This document shows positions 1 through 9,296 of a DNA stretch of 64,000 bases, piece after piece (positions within the stretch are counted from its first letter, which is position 1; every line of letters starts with the position of its first letter). A program made the position numbers and the translations under genes. Under the pieces are notes generated by a model, which saw nothing but the letters and a program-made list of their open reading frames with translations, ran no database searches and had not been told where the DNA came from. This stretch comes from Methylacidimicrobium sp. B4 (GTDB lineage: Bacteria > Verrucomicrobiota > Verrucomicrobiia > Methylacidiphilales > Methylacidiphilaceae). Location of the stretch: NCBI RefSeq assembly GCF_017310545.1, contig NZ_CP066203.1, forward strand, positions 682,001 through 746,000. The letters run 5' to 3'.

Positions 1-292
1 TGATGGACCGCGGGAGCCTGGTCCGGCTCAAAAGTTCGCTGCGAGTGAATCAACTGATTAGTCCAGTGGCGGGAGATTGTCAACCGCTCTTTGGCGTCCA
101 GAGGGGAGAGGCGCTCCATCGTCCCAGGGCGACGACAAAATCGAGGTCTCGGTCGCCTCCGCACGGGCTGGCTCCCGTAGAGAAAAAAAGGCCGCCCTCT
201 GCTTCTCGGGAAAGCCGCTGGCCCAGCAGGGCTGCCAGAGGGAAGCAGCCGTAAGACAGCTTGTATCGATGATGGGGAAGGCTCTGCCAGAG
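1..292. other. no recognisable gene at left edge
   Basis: Short open frames exist on both strands, but none resembles a known protein or has a good ribosome binding site. It is likely the flank of a gene lying outside the window. Confidence 0.4.
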
Positions 293-365
<73 letters not shown>

Positions 366-824
366 AAGACAGCGTCCTAGTTTGGTCGGGGGGGAGCGTT
401 GAGGCAAGAGGAAAAGATGCTTCCCTCGCGTGCCCATTGGCCATCGAGGACGTCAGGATCCCCTTCCGTAAGCGCCTGCTTGGCACTCTCGCCTCTCCCT
501 TCTCCTCCGGGGACGGTGCGGCCGTGCGGTGGGCTGACCCCTGTCCGAAGATGCCTACGGAGCGGGCTTGACCCTGGCCCGGAGATTGCGATAATCTGAT
601 GCTCCACCAATCGGCCCGTCACAGCCCCAAGAGACTCTTGCCGCCGTGCTCGACCGACATGCAAACGGGGAGCCGCGTGAACGGAAAGCGACAGCCTGGG
701 GGCTGACAAAAGGGGCGAAGGCAGACGATGGATCGCGGATTCCCCAAGGGTCTAAGAGTCCAAGGGTCGGTCGTCGACCTGACAACAGAGTGTAACCTAC
801 GTATCGATCGAAGGAGTTATCCAG
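366..824. other. intergenic region / cbbM leader
   Basis: There is no convincing gene in this stretch. The right end is the leader of the RuBisCO gene, with an AAGGAG ribosome binding site at 811-816. I see no CbbR-type regulator gene beside it and no clear terminator. Confidence 0.4.
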
Positions 825-2222
825 ATGGCTTATGATCAGTCTCACCGCTACAGCAATTTGAAGCTGGAGGAAGCGAAGCTCATTGCCGAGGGCAACCATG
901 TCCTCTGCGCCTACCGGATCCAGCCGAAACCCGGCCACGGCTTCCTGGCGACGGCGGCGCACGTCGCTGCGGAATCTTCCACAGGAACCAATGTGGAGGT
1001 GAGCACGACCGACGACTTCACCCGTGGCGTCGATGCCCTGGTCTACTCGGTCGATGAGCGGGCCTTCGGTGATGGCGACGGCTTGATCAAGATTGCCTTT
1101 CCGCTGGAGCTCTTCGATCGCAACCTCACCGATGGACGCATGATGCTCTCCCAGTTCACGAGCCTCATCATCGGCAACAACCAGGGCATGGCCGACTTCG
1201 TCGGCTTGCGTCTTCTCGATGTCTACCTGCCTCCCAAGGCCTTGACTCTTTTCGACGGCCCGGCCGTCAACATCCGAGAGCTCTGGCGCATCCTCGGCCG
1301 GGCTCCCGTCGACGGCGGCTTCCTGGTGGGTACGATCATCAAGCCCAAGCTGGGCCTGCGTCCCAAGCCCTTTGCCGATGCCGCCTACGACTTTTGGCTG
1401 GGCGGGGATTTCATCAAGAATGACGAGCCCCAGGGCAATCAGCCCTTCTGTCCGATGCGGGAGGTCATTCCCCTCATGGCCGACGCCCTGCGCCGCGCCC
1501 AGGACAAGACGGGCGAGGCCAAGCTCTTCTCGGCCAACATCACGGCGGATGATCCCCGGGAAATCATCGCCCGCGGGGAGTATATCCTCGAGACTTTCGG
1601 CAACGAGGCCAATCACGTGGCCTTCCTGGTCGATGGCTTTGTCGCCGGACCGGCCGGTGTCGCCACGGTCCGCCGGCACTTCCCGAGCACCTTCCTGCAT
1701 TACCACCGGGCCGGCCACGGAGCCATCACCTCGGGGGTCAACCCTCGCGGCTATTCGACCTTCGTCCACATCAAGCTCTCCCGGCTCCTCGGTGCATCGG
1801 GCATCCACGTCGGCACCATGGGCTACGGCAAGATGGAAGGGGGCAAGGAAGACCGCGACATCGCCTACATGATCGAGCAGGACAGCGCAGATGGTCCCTA
1901 TTTCCATCAGGAGTGGCATGGCATGAGGGCGACGACCCCGATCATCTCCGGTGGAATGAACGCGGTCCGGGCCCCGGGCTTCTTTGATAACCTGGGCCAC
2001 GGCAATCTCATCATGACGGCGGGTGGCGGCTGCTATGGGCATGTCGACGGTCCGGCTGCCGGAGCCAGGTCCTTGCGGCAATCCTACGAGTGCTGGAAGG
2101 CCAAGGCCGACCCGCTGGAGTGGGCCCAGTCCCATCGGGAGTTTGCCCGGGCCTTCGAGAGCTTTCCTCACGACGCCGATGCCCTCTACCCGCAGTGGCG
2201 CAAGGTGCTCAAGGTTGGTTGA
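825..2222 (+). CDS. cbbM: form II ribulose-1,5-bisphosphate carboxylase/oxygenase
   Basis: This enzyme fixes CO2 onto ribulose bisphosphate in the Calvin cycle; form II enzymes work as large-subunit dimers or multimers without small subunits. The 465-residue length is normal for form II. Visible signatures are [11 protein letters not shown] (catalytic lysine), [14 protein letters not shown] (carbamylated Lys with the Mg-binding Asp and Glu), HRAGHGA, the loop-6 lysine in [10 protein letters not shown] and the phosphate-binding SGGMNA. The start is fixed by AAGGAG nine bases upstream. No cbbQ, cbbO, cbbR or other Calvin-cycle gene lies next to it, so it appears monocistronic. Activity in vivo is inferred, but all catalytic residues that can be checked are present. 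Confidence 0.96.
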   Translation: MAYDQSHRYSNLKLEEAKLIAEGNHVLCAYRIQPKPGHGFLATAAHVAAESSTGTNVEVSTTDDFTRGVDALVYSVDERAFGDGDGLIKIAFPLELFDRNLTDGRMMLSQFTSLIIGNNQGMADFVGLRLLDVYLPPKALTLFDGPAVNIRELWRILGRAPVDGGFLVGTIIKPKLGLRPKPFADAAYDFWLGGDFIKNDEPQGNQPFCPMREVIPLMADALRRAQDKTGEAKLFSANITADDPREIIARGEYILETFGNEANHVAFLVDGFVAGPAGVATVRRHFPSTFLHYHRAGHGAITSGVNPRGYSTFVHIKLSRLLGASGIHVGTMGYGKMEGGKEDRDIAYMIEQDSADGPYFHQEWHGMRATTPIISGGMNAVRAPGFFDNLGHGNLIMTAGGGCYGHVDGPAAGARSLRQSYECWKAKADPLEWAQSHREFARAFESFPHDADALYPQWRKVLKVG

Positions 2223-2338
2223 TCCCAGACTCAGTCGGCTGATCTCCCGCTGCCTGCCAGGCCAAGGGATCGGACGAGCAGGAGGGGCCCAGGGCGGAGG
2301 CACCCCGGCGAACCCTTCCCGCGGGTCCGGGAGATCGT

Positions 2339-5062
2339 CTACGGCAACCGGGACGAGGAAGGAGCGGGCTCCGGATATTCGCCGAGCTGGTGGATCAGCT
2401 TGGCGACCAGCGCGGTCCATCCGGCCTGGTGGGATGCACCCAGTCCCGCTCCGGTGTCGCCGTGGAAATACTCGAAGAAGAGCGGGCAGTCGGTCCAGGC
2501 GGGATCTTCCCCAAAGATCGGCCAGTTGCCGAAGACCGGGCGCCTGCCGTTCCCATCTCGCGTAAAGATCGAGACCAGCCTTCGGCTGATCTCCTGGGAG
2601 ACCTCCCAGAGGTTCATGAGGCGACCCGTGCCCGTCGGGCATTCGACCCGGAACTCCTCCCCGTAGTAGTGGTGGTATTTCTGGAGCGACTCGATCAAGA
2701 GGAAGTTGATGGGGAACCAGATCGGGCCCCGCCAGTTCGAGTTGCCGCCAAACCGGTGGAGAAGGGATGCTCCCGGAGCATAGTCCAGCCGATAGAGCCT
2801 CCCGTCGATCCGCAGCTCGAGGGGATGGTCCTCGTGGAACTTTGACACCGAGCGGATCCCGAAAGGGCTCAGGAACTCCCGCTCATCGAGCATCACCCGG
2901 AGCAGCGAACGGAGCTGCTCCTTGCTCACGAGCGAGAGGAGGATCTCGCCGGCCTCCCGCCCTCCCTCCTTGTCCCCGGAAGGGGTCGTCGCGTGGAGCG
3001 GGACGATCTCCTTCTCGAGTGCGGGATGCGTGCGAAGAAACCAGCGGATCCGCTCCCGGACGCGGCCATCCTGGGCCTGGAAGAGGCTCTTGGGCACCGA
3101 CCCCACCGCGAAGACCGGCATGATCCCCTGGAGGGAGCGGGCCTTGAGGGGAAGAAAGCGACCCGACGGGAGCCGGAGGACGTCGTAGTAGAAGTGGTCC
3201 TCCGGATCCCAGAGCCGCTCGCGGAGCGCCTCCGGCAGGGAGCAGACATGGTTGAGCGCCGCGGCGATGTTGCCGAAGTGGAGGAAGAACTCGGTTACGA
3301 TGCCCTCGAAGGCCGGGTCCTCGCGGGCGAGCTCGATGGCGATCTCCATCATGTTGATCGTGAACAGCCCCATCCAGCTCGAGGCGTCGACCTGGTACAT
3401 GGTCGAGCCGGGCGGGACCGCGCTCCGATCGAAGAGCCCGATGTTGTCGAGGCCGAGGAATCCTCCCTGGAAGAGATCGTTGCCATCCGCATCCTTCCGA
3501 TTGAGCCACCATGTATAAAAAAGAAGGCAGCGATGGAAGATCCGGACGAGGAAGGCCCGGTCCCCCTTGCCGGTGTTCTTCCGCTCGATCTCGTAGATCC
3601 GCCAGGCGGCCCAGGCATGGAGCGGCGGGTTGACCTCGGAAAAGGACCACTCGCAGGCGGGGATCTGGCCGTCCGGGTGCATGTACCACTCGCTCGCCAG
3701 CAGAAGGAGCTGCTTCTTGGCATCCTCCGGATCGACCATCGCGAGCACCACCGCCTGAAAGCAGAGATCCCAGCTCGCAAACCAGGGAAACTCCCACTTG
3801 TCTGGCATCGTCAGGACCTCATGGGCGTAGAAATGGCGCCAGCGGGCGTTGGGCAGCCGATAGCGGGAGGCGGGAGGGGGCGGAAAGGCCCGATCCCCTT
3901 CGAGCCATTGCGAGACCACATAGTGGTAGAACTGCTTGTTCCAGAGCAGGCCCGCGAACGCCTGCCGCTCGATCCGGTGCAGCTCCTCGGATTGCCCGGG
4001 CACTTGCTTCCGCGCGTAAAACTCTTCGGCCTCGGAGAGGCCGCGCGCAAGGATCGCTTCCAGATCCCGGCTCCACTCCTCCGCGGGAAAGCACCGGCTC
4101 GAGAGCCGCAGCAGGATCTCCCGGCTCTCCCCAGGCCCGAGGAAGAGGGGGTAGTGGACCGCCGCCTTGGTTCCCTCCCGGAGCGGGTTGACTGTCGGAA
4201 GCCCGTGGATCAGGGAGTCGTGGATCCCATCCTTGGGATAGGGGGTCGTGTTCTCTCCCCACCCGAACCGCCGCCGGTTGGTCTCGTTCTCGACGAAGAG
4301 CAGCTCCGGGGCGGAGGGATGATAGAGCCTCATCGGGTCGAGCTCGGGATGCTCCGCCGCGATCCACCCGGAGGCGGCATCGGAAGGTCCACCCGCGCGC
4401 AGCATCGGCTTCCGCGATCCCGGGTTCCAGGACCAGGTGTTGCGGAACCAGAGCGTGGGAAGGACGTGCAGGTGCGCCGAGGCGGGACTCCGGTTCGTCA
4501 CCCGGATCCGAATCGCCATATCGGTCGGCCCCTCCTTCGCATATTCGAGCCAGACATCAAAATAGGCTCCATCGTCGAAGATCCCGGTGTCCAGCAGCTC
4601 GTACTCCGGAAGGTGGAGGTCGGCCTTGCGCCCCCGGTTCTCCGCAAGGAGGTCGTCATAGGGGAACGCCCGCTGCGGATACTTGTAGAGGAACTTGAGG
4701 TAGCTGTGGGTCGGCGTGGCCTCCAGCGGAAAGTAGTACTCCTTGACATCCTCCCCATGATTCCCCTCGGTGTTGCTCAAGCCGAAGAGGCGCTCCTTGA
4801 GGATCGGATCGACCCCGTTCCAGAGCGCCAGGGCGAAGCAGAGGCGGCAGCCCTCGTCGCAGATCCCCCCCAGGCCGTCCTCCCCCCACCGGTAGGCCCG
4901 GGAGCGGGCATGATCGTGGGGGAAGAAGGACCACGCATCCCCATTCGGGCTGTAGTCCTCTCGTACCGTCCCCCACTGCCGGTCGCTCAGGTAGGGTCCC
5001 CACAGGCGCCAGGGGGCAATCCCCTCAGCCGCCTCCCGCAGCCTCTGCTCTTCCCGACTCAT
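2339..5062 (-). CDS. GH63-like glucosidase (MGH1 type)
   Basis: About 907 residues, a typical length for bacterial glucosidases of the glycoside hydrolase 63 / mannosylglycerate-hydrolase-like (MGH1) group. These cleave alpha-linked glucose-containing saccharides with an (alpha/alpha)6-barrel. The N-terminal half contains the family block WGPYLSDRQWGTVREDYS followed by HDHARSRAYRWGEDG, and the C-terminal half has the conserved NWRGPIWFPINFLL and FEYFHGDTGAGLGASHQ segments. The preceding sugar-kinase gene overlaps or abuts it: an ATG at 5077 overlaps that gene's stop as ATGA, while the ATG at 5062 (protein MSREEQRL) matches where family members begin, so either is possible. The pairing suggests glucose release followed by phosphorylation. 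The exact substrate cannot be read from sequence. Confidence 0.85.
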   Translation of the reverse strand: MSREEQRLREAAEGIAPWRLWGPYLSDRQWGTVREDYSPNGDAWSFFPHDHARSRAYRWGEDGLGGICDEGCRLCFALALWNGVDPILKERLFGLSNTEGNHGEDVKEYYFPLEATPTHSYLKFLYKYPQRAFPYDDLLAENRGRKADLHLPEYELLDTGIFDDGAYFDVWLEYAKEGPTDMAIRIRVTNRSPASAHLHVLPTLWFRNTWSWNPGSRKPMLRAGGPSDAASGWIAAEHPELDPMRLYHPSAPELLFVENETNRRRFGWGENTTPYPKDGIHDSLIHGLPTVNPLREGTKAAVHYPLFLGPGESREILLRLSSRCFPAEEWSRDLEAILARGLSEAEEFYARKQVPGQSEELHRIERQAFAGLLWNKQFYHYVVSQWLEGDRAFPPPPASRYRLPNARWRHFYAHEVLTMPDKWEFPWFASWDLCFQAVVLAMVDPEDAKKQLLLLASEWYMHPDGQIPACEWSFSEVNPPLHAWAAWRIYEIERKNTGKGDRAFLVRIFHRCLLFYTWWLNRKDADGNDLFQGGFLGLDNIGLFDRSAVPPGSTMYQVDASSWMGLFTINMMEIAIELAREDPAFEGIVTEFFLHFGNIAAALNHVCSLPEALRERLWDPEDHFYYDVLRLPSGRFLPLKARSLQGIMPVFAVGSVPKSLFQAQDGRVRERIRWFLRTHPALEKEIVPLHATTPSGDKEGGREAGEILLSLVSKEQLRSLLRVMLDEREFLSPFGIRSVSKFHEDHPLELRIDGRLYRLDYAPGASLLHRFGGNSNWRGPIWFPINFLLIESLQKYHHYYGEEFRVECPTGTGRLMNLWEVSQEISRRLVSIFTRDGNGRRPVFGNWPIFGEDPAWTDCPLFFEYFHGDTGAGLGASHQAGWTALVAKLIHQLGEYPEPAPSSSRLP

Positions 5063-5073
5063 CGCCCCACACG

Positions 5074-5817
5074 TCATGGCGCCGCGGTGCGGGGTTCGCC
5101 TCCCGGTGGCTCTATCTTCTTCCCGCACAGCTCCCTGGGCATCCCCTCCCAGAGGCGAAGGCCGCCCGGAAAGGCGAGCGAGTTCTCGCCCGGGAAGCAG
5201 TGCGGAGGAAGCTTCTTGAGCAGCCGGCTATTCCCTCCCCCCAGGACCACGTAGTCCGCCTGCACGATGTAGCGGAGCAAGCTCACCACAGAGCGGACGT
5301 GGGCGCGCCATTTCCGGTGGCCGAGCCGCTCGAGGCCCGCCTCCCCCACATAGTCCTCGACCGTTCTCCCCTTGCGATAAGGCACCGCCTCGAGCTGAAG
5401 CGGTTGGAGCACTCCTTCGATGATCAAGGCCGAGCCCAGGCCCGTGCCCAAGCCCAAGAAGAGCATGTCCCCACCCCGGTAGCTCCCCAGGGCCTGCATC
5501 GCGGCGTCGTTGACGATCCGGACCGGAAGCCCAAAGCCCTTCTCGAAATCGAACGAGGTCCAGCCGGGGCCGAGGTGGCGAGGCTCCTCCGCCGGCCTCC
5601 CCTCGCAGACGGGACCCGGGTAGCCGATCGCCACACGGGAGTAGCTTCCATCCGGGGTGAGCCGGCGCACCTCGCGCACCAGCATCGCCGGCGTGAACTC
5701 GGGCCCGGTCGGAATCTCCAGGGGAGAGGGATGGCCCGAGGCATAGACCTTGACATGATGGCCGCCCACGTCGAGAACGAGCGTCTTCTCCGGCTGGCTC
5801 TCCTTTTTCTTCGACAA
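5074..5817 (-). CDS. ROK/polyphosphate-glucokinase-like sugar kinase
   Basis: About 247 residues with the actin-like ATPase fold of ROK kinases and polyphosphate glucokinases. The N-terminal phosphate-binding motif is LVLDVGGHHVKV, followed by GYPGPV, a VNDA active-site Asp region, and the second phosphate loop FLGLGTGLGSALI. A TTG at 5817 behind a purine-rich GGAGAAGGGAAG is the best start; the frame stays open to 5841, but only with a poor ATT start. It is upstream of and overlaps the glucosidase, so its product probably phosphorylates the glucose that enzyme frees. Whether ATP or polyphosphate is the donor is not decided by the sequence. Confidence 0.75.
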   Translation of the reverse strand: MSKKKESQPEKTLVLDVGGHHVKVYASGHPSPLEIPTGPEFTPAMLVREVRRLTPDGSYSRVAIGYPGPVCEGRPAEEPRHLGPGWTSFDFEKGFGLPVRIVNDAAMQALGSYRGGDMLFLGLGTGLGSALIIEGVLQPLQLEAVPYRKGRTVEDYVGEAGLERLGHRKWRAHVRSVVSLLRYIVQADYVVLGGGNSRLLKKLPPHCFPGENSLAFPGGLRLWEGMPRELCGKKIEPPGGEPRTAAP

Positions 5818-5841
5818 GATCTTCCCTTCTCCCCCCCCCAA

Positions 5842-6262
5842 TGGGAGGAGATTCTACCGGCTTGAGCCCAGGCCACAAGAAAGACCATTCCCCTGCTGCC
5901 TCGTGGCTCGATCTTCTTTCCTCAAGCCCACTCGGGCTAGCACCCACCCGCTCGCAATCGGGCCCGCGGCACCCCCCTTCCCCTCGACGCGAAAGATGGG
6001 TGTAAGCCAAAAGTAGCCACGAGCCTGCCAATGCGGCAGGCGCAGAGCAGAGCCCAACAGCAACCCGTGGATTGTTCGCAGCCTCCGTTCGGTGCGGTCA
6101 AACCAGAGGTACGAGCGCCTACCGAGAGTGCTTGCTTCCTCAGCTGCCCTGCAAAGCCGCCGTTATGTGGCAAGATTCACTGTGCAGTAAATATTGTTTC
6201 CTCCTTGAATATCTAACATAGATATGATGTTTTCTCCGTAGGGAGGAAGGGGGGGTGAGCCA
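5842..6262. other. divergent intergenic region
   Basis: No gene is supported. It separates the leftward kinase/glucosidase pair from the rightward AbiEi-like gene and marks the left border of the accessory island. Base composition drops sharply near 6180-6235, which looks like the promoter of the AbiEi-like gene and contains the palindrome listed separately. Confidence 0.5.
6209..6225. promoter_or_regulatory. palindrome upstream of AbiEi-like gene
   Basis: ATATCTA-ACA-TAGATAT is a perfect inverted repeat with 7-base arms. It sits in the only A/T-rich patch about 40 bases before the start of the antitoxin-like gene. AbiEi antitoxins are known to repress their own promoter by binding inverted repeats, so this is a plausible autoregulatory operator. 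Confidence 0.45.
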
Positions 6263-7345
6263 ATGCAGGCTGAGCGAGATCTAGTTGAAAGCGTTGTGGA
6301 GACCCTCCGCAGCCTGCCCCAAGCTCACGCCGAACCCGGCCCATGCAAGCGGGCCGCCGAACAGGACCGCGGCCATGACGCGCGCATCGATCTGCACCTA
6401 GGCGGCCAATCCGTGAGCCTCCGGATCGCGACCAAGCGCGCCGTTTATCCCCGGGATGTGCGCGAGCTCATTTGGCAGCTCCGTCGCCGCGTGGATCCTG
6501 CGCCACAAGGGAGGGCCAAGGAACAGCGCCTGCCTTTCATCGTCGCGAGATTCCTCTCGCCGGGCGCAAAGGAGCTGCTTCGTGAGGCGCAGGTAGGATA
6601 TTTTGACAGCGGAGGAAGCTTATATCTCCCCGGAAGGGGCGCCTACGTCTACATCGAAAAGCCGCCACCCAAGCCAGTCGCGAAGGCGCTGCGGTCATTG
6701 TTCTCCGGCCGCCGGTCACAGGTTCTCCACGCGCTCCTTCTTCGACCCCGCAGATGGGTAAACGTCAAAGAGCTCGCTGAGCGGTCCCAAGCATCGCCCG
6801 CAACCGTCTCAGAGGTCATGGCCGAGCTTGAGCGGTTCGATTGGCTGGAGACGCGAGGACAGGGACCCAATAAGGAGCGCCTCCTTCGAGAACCTGGCGC
6901 CTTGTTGGATGCGTGGTCAAAGCAGCTTGGGTTGGCTCGGCCGCCCGCGCTTCGACGGTACTACGTGCCAGCGGTCAAGCCGAACGATCTGCCGGAACGG
7001 CTCGATCGGGCATTCGAGCCGCATCAGGTGGCCTACGCCATCACGCATGAAGCGGCGGCGCAACGCTACGCGCCCTTCCTCTCCGGCGTATCGCAGGTTC
7101 GTTGTCGCTTGATGCCAGGGCGGCCGGAGGAAGAGGCGCTTGGTGCCCTCGACGCGCGGGCCGTCTCCGAGGGGGCAAATCTCGCAGTCATCGAGGTCCA
7201 CTCATCGGGGGAGCTGCTCTTTCGGGAGAAGGTCGATGGAGCGTGGCTCGCCAGCCCAATCCAAGTCTACCTCGACCTTGTGCACAGTGAAGGTCGCGCA
7301 AAAGAAATGGCCGAGCACTTGCGCCATGAGAGGATCGGATTCTGA
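6263..7345 (+). CDS. AbiEi-family antitoxin / transcriptional regulator
   Basis: A 360-residue protein of the type IV toxin-antitoxin AbiEi-like group. The N-terminal ~150 residues form a mixed alpha/beta region. A winged helix-turn-helix follows around residues 150-200 (RRWVNVKELAERSQASPATV), then a C-terminal domain ending in EHLRHERIGF. In AbiE-type systems this protein represses its promoter and neutralises the nucleotidyltransferase toxin encoded downstream. That partner begins here in a one-base TGATG overlap but is frameshifted and truncated, so the antitoxin is an orphan. The start is supported by a GGGAGGAAGG tract upstream. Confidence 0.8.
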   Translation: MQAERDLVESVVETLRSLPQAHAEPGPCKRAAEQDRGHDARIDLHLGGQSVSLRIATKRAVYPRDVRELIWQLRRRVDPAPQGRAKEQRLPFIVARFLSPGAKELLREAQVGYFDSGGSLYLPGRGAYVYIEKPPPKPVAKALRSLFSGRRSQVLHALLLRPRRWVNVKELAERSQASPATVSEVMAELERFDWLETRGQGPNKERLLREPGALLDAWSKQLGLARPPALRRYYVPAVKPNDLPERLDRAFEPHQVAYAITHEAAAQRYAPFLSGVSQVRCRLMPGRPEEEALGALDARAVSEGANLAVIEVHSSGELLFREKVDGAWLASPIQVYLDLVHSEGRAKEMAEHLRHERIGF

Positions 7346-7639
7346 TGGCCAAGCCCGCCACCCTCGGGCGGATACGCCGACGCCTACACGCTCGATTGCG
7401 AACGGGTCCTCTTGACGCTCCTTCGTGGCCTCGGGCCGTGGAAGAACTCTGTCTTCCTGGTCGGCGGGCTGACGCCGAGATATCTCGTCAAGGCGCGGCC
7501 CCCGGAAGTCCCGCTGCACGCCGGCACGCAGGACGTCGACATCGTCATCGACCTCCAGATCCTCGCGGACACCGAAGCCTACCAGACGCTCGAGGATAAC
7601 CTTCGGAGGCTCGGGTTCATCCCGCCGCCTGCCGGCAGG
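7345..7639 (+). pseudogene. AbiEii-like nucleotidyltransferase, frameshifted and truncated
   Basis: The sequence starts MAKPATLG in one frame and continues in another as GYADAYTLDCERVLLTLLRG. This is one gene with a single-base frameshift near 7361-7370. The second frame shows the nucleotidyltransferase core FLVGGLTPRYLVKARPPEV followed by TQDVDIVIDLQ. Similarity stops after LRRLGFIPPPAG at a 12-base palindrome (7628-7639), beyond which the sequence belongs to an oppositely oriented gene. The catalytic fold is therefore incomplete and the toxin must be dead. Confidence 0.8.
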
Positions 7640-7890
7640 GACAGTACAGCCTCTATGGAGAAGCCCGCGTCGATATGTCGATCGTAATAGTCGGGATCGG
7701 AGAGTGTCGTCGGATTTACCGGACTGAGGAGGAGTGCGATGGCATCGAGGATCGTGGTCTTGCCGACGTCGCCGCCGCCTAGAATGACATTCACGCCGCG
7801 CGACGGCTTCCACTTGAGAGACGTGATGCCGCGAAATCGCTCGACAGTGAGAGCGTAGATCGTTGGGGCCAGTGACGCGGCGTCGGTCAT
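7628..7890 (-). pseudogene. N-terminal fragment of OLD-like/AAA ATPase
   Basis: About 87 residues of an OLD-family ATP-dependent nuclease-type ATPase: ALTVERFRGITSLKWKPSRG, then the Walker A loop LGGGDVGKTTILDAI. The ORF stays open to 7579, but family-like sequence ends at the palindrome 7628-7639, where it meets the truncated nucleotidyltransferase tail to tail. The ATG overlaps the stop of the upstream Fic gene as ATGA, so the two were once one operon. The toprim nuclease domain is absent. Confidence 0.75.
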
Positions 7891-9284
7891 TTCGCCTCCC
7901 AGACTTGCCGCCAGGCCGCGAATTCCGAGGGCCGAATTCGATAGCGGGCGAAATTGCCTTCATGCAGGCTTGTGAGTTCGGCCTCGACGATCTCGCCGAA
8001 ACGCTGGCGGTCGTCTTGGCTGATTTCTCTCGTTGACCAGGCGGCTATTCGCGCCGCGGCATCCCTGCGACTGACGCGCGCCCGGACGAGGTCGGCGATC
8101 AACTCCCGAAATTGCTCTCGATAGCGAAGCCGGAACGGATCGGGCTCACCAAGGGATTGACGAACGGCGGCGTAGCGGGCGGCCGAACGCTCGTAGGCCC
8201 AGATGAAGACGTCCTTGAGAAGATCGACCTTGTTCAGCTCATAGACGCCGAGTACGGCTTCCCTATAGGTCGCCCGGGGTACATCGGCGAATGATAGTGG
8301 CGATAGGTTGCGCTTGATGAGCGGGATGTTCGCCGCGAGGCGCGAAACGCGCTTGTTCCCGTCGTCGAAGGGCTGCAGGTAGGGGAGCTGCACCATGACG
8401 AAGAAGGCTTGCTCGAAAGGATCGGTGATCGCAGCCGCCGTCGCCAGAATCTGATCGAAGGTTTCCTCAACGAGCTGCGGCACTTCCAGCGGATGAAATG
8501 CCGAGCGCTCGATGCCGACCGCGATATAACGCAGCCTGCCGGCTGCTGTGGGATCGGCCAGGAGGTTGTTGGCCAGAAGCGCGTGGAGATTGAGGATGGT
8601 GTAACGGTTGAAGCCGATCTCGTCGGCAGCGCTGACCAGGAATTCGATCGCATCCTTGTGGTTCAGGATCATCTGCGCTTCAAGGTGCGCGCGCCCCTCC
8701 GCTTCTTCGCCCAACTCAATGAGACGCTTGGTATCGAGGAGCGAGTAGGTATTGCCTTCGAGGCGGCTTGAATTCCAAGCGAGATCGATCAGAAGCCTGT
8801 TGAGGATCTGCATGGCGTAGGTGCCGGCGGGCTGTTCGGCGATCTGCGAGCGGCCGATGGCCGCAAGATGTGCGCGATCCTCCTCGGTCAGGTAAAAGGA
8901 ATCGTTCGGCCGATAGCGGTCGAGGAATTTACGGTCGTAGCCGACCGGCTTGCGGGCTTCGAGCGCGCGCTGAACATAGTCACGGATAGATGCCCCTGCC
9001 TCGGATAGAGGAATCGCGGGCGGTTCGGCCTCAGGACGCGCAGCGACCTCGGCTGGAGGGATAGCGGCGGCACCAGGGGATATCCGGTACCTCGCCCAGC
9101 GGCCTTCGCCGTCCATCACCAGTCGTTTTCGGTCAACGAGAGATTTCAGGCGGTACTGGAGGGTTCGAAGGGGAATCGGGCCCGCAAGGGAGCGCAGGAC
9201 CTCTTGCGCCGACGCGCCGTCAGGATAGCGGCGGACGGCCTCTTCGATGGAGGCCAACGCATCGGCGGGGGTTTGCTTCGCCAA
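7887..9284 (-). CDS. Fic-family protein with Gln in place of catalytic His
   Basis: About 465 residues. The N-terminal 60 residues form a winged-helix-like region. An inhibitory-helix motif follows in NSSRLEGN, which matches (S/T)xxxE(G/N). The Fic core reads LQPFDDGNKRVSR. Canonical AMP-transferring Fic proteins have HPFx(D/E)GN(G/K)R, so the catalytic His is Gln here; the anion-binding DDGNKR part is kept. The frame is open to 9344, but TTG at 9284, six codons after AAAGG, leaves the operator repeats outside the gene and is preferred. The gene was followed in the same operon by the OLD-like ATPase. AMPylation activity is doubtful; regulatory or altered chemistry is possible. Confidence 0.8.
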   Translation of the reverse strand: MAKQTPADALASIEEAVRRYPDGASAQEVLRSLAGPIPLRTLQYRLKSLVDRKRLVMDGEGRWARYRISPGAAAIPPAEVAARPEAEPPAIPLSEAGASIRDYVQRALEARKPVGYDRKFLDRYRPNDSFYLTEEDRAHLAAIGRSQIAEQPAGTYAMQILNRLLIDLAWNSSRLEGNTYSLLDTKRLIELGEEAEGRAHLEAQMILNHKDAIEFLVSAADEIGFNRYTILNLHALLANNLLADPTAAGRLRYIAVGIERSAFHPLEVPQLVEETFDQILATAAAITDPFEQAFFVMVQLPYLQPFDDGNKRVSRLAANIPLIKRNLSPLSFADVPRATYREAVLGVYELNKVDLLKDVFIWAYERSAARYAAVRQSLGEPDPFRLRYREQFRELIADLVRARVSRRDAAARIAAWSTREISQDDRQRFGEIVEAELTSLHEGNFARYRIRPSEFAAWRQVWEAK

Positions 9285-9296
9285 AATGGGACCTTT

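Noticed and set aside
555-2642. 695-codon leftward open frame opposite cbbM
   Set aside because: It is antisense to a clear RuBisCO gene, with no family-like sequence; such frames are expected in GC-rich coding DNA.
2993-5254. 753-codon rightward frame opposite the glucosidase
   Set aside because: Low-complexity Pro/Arg/Gly/Leu composition and complete overlap with a conserved gene mark it as a shadow frame.
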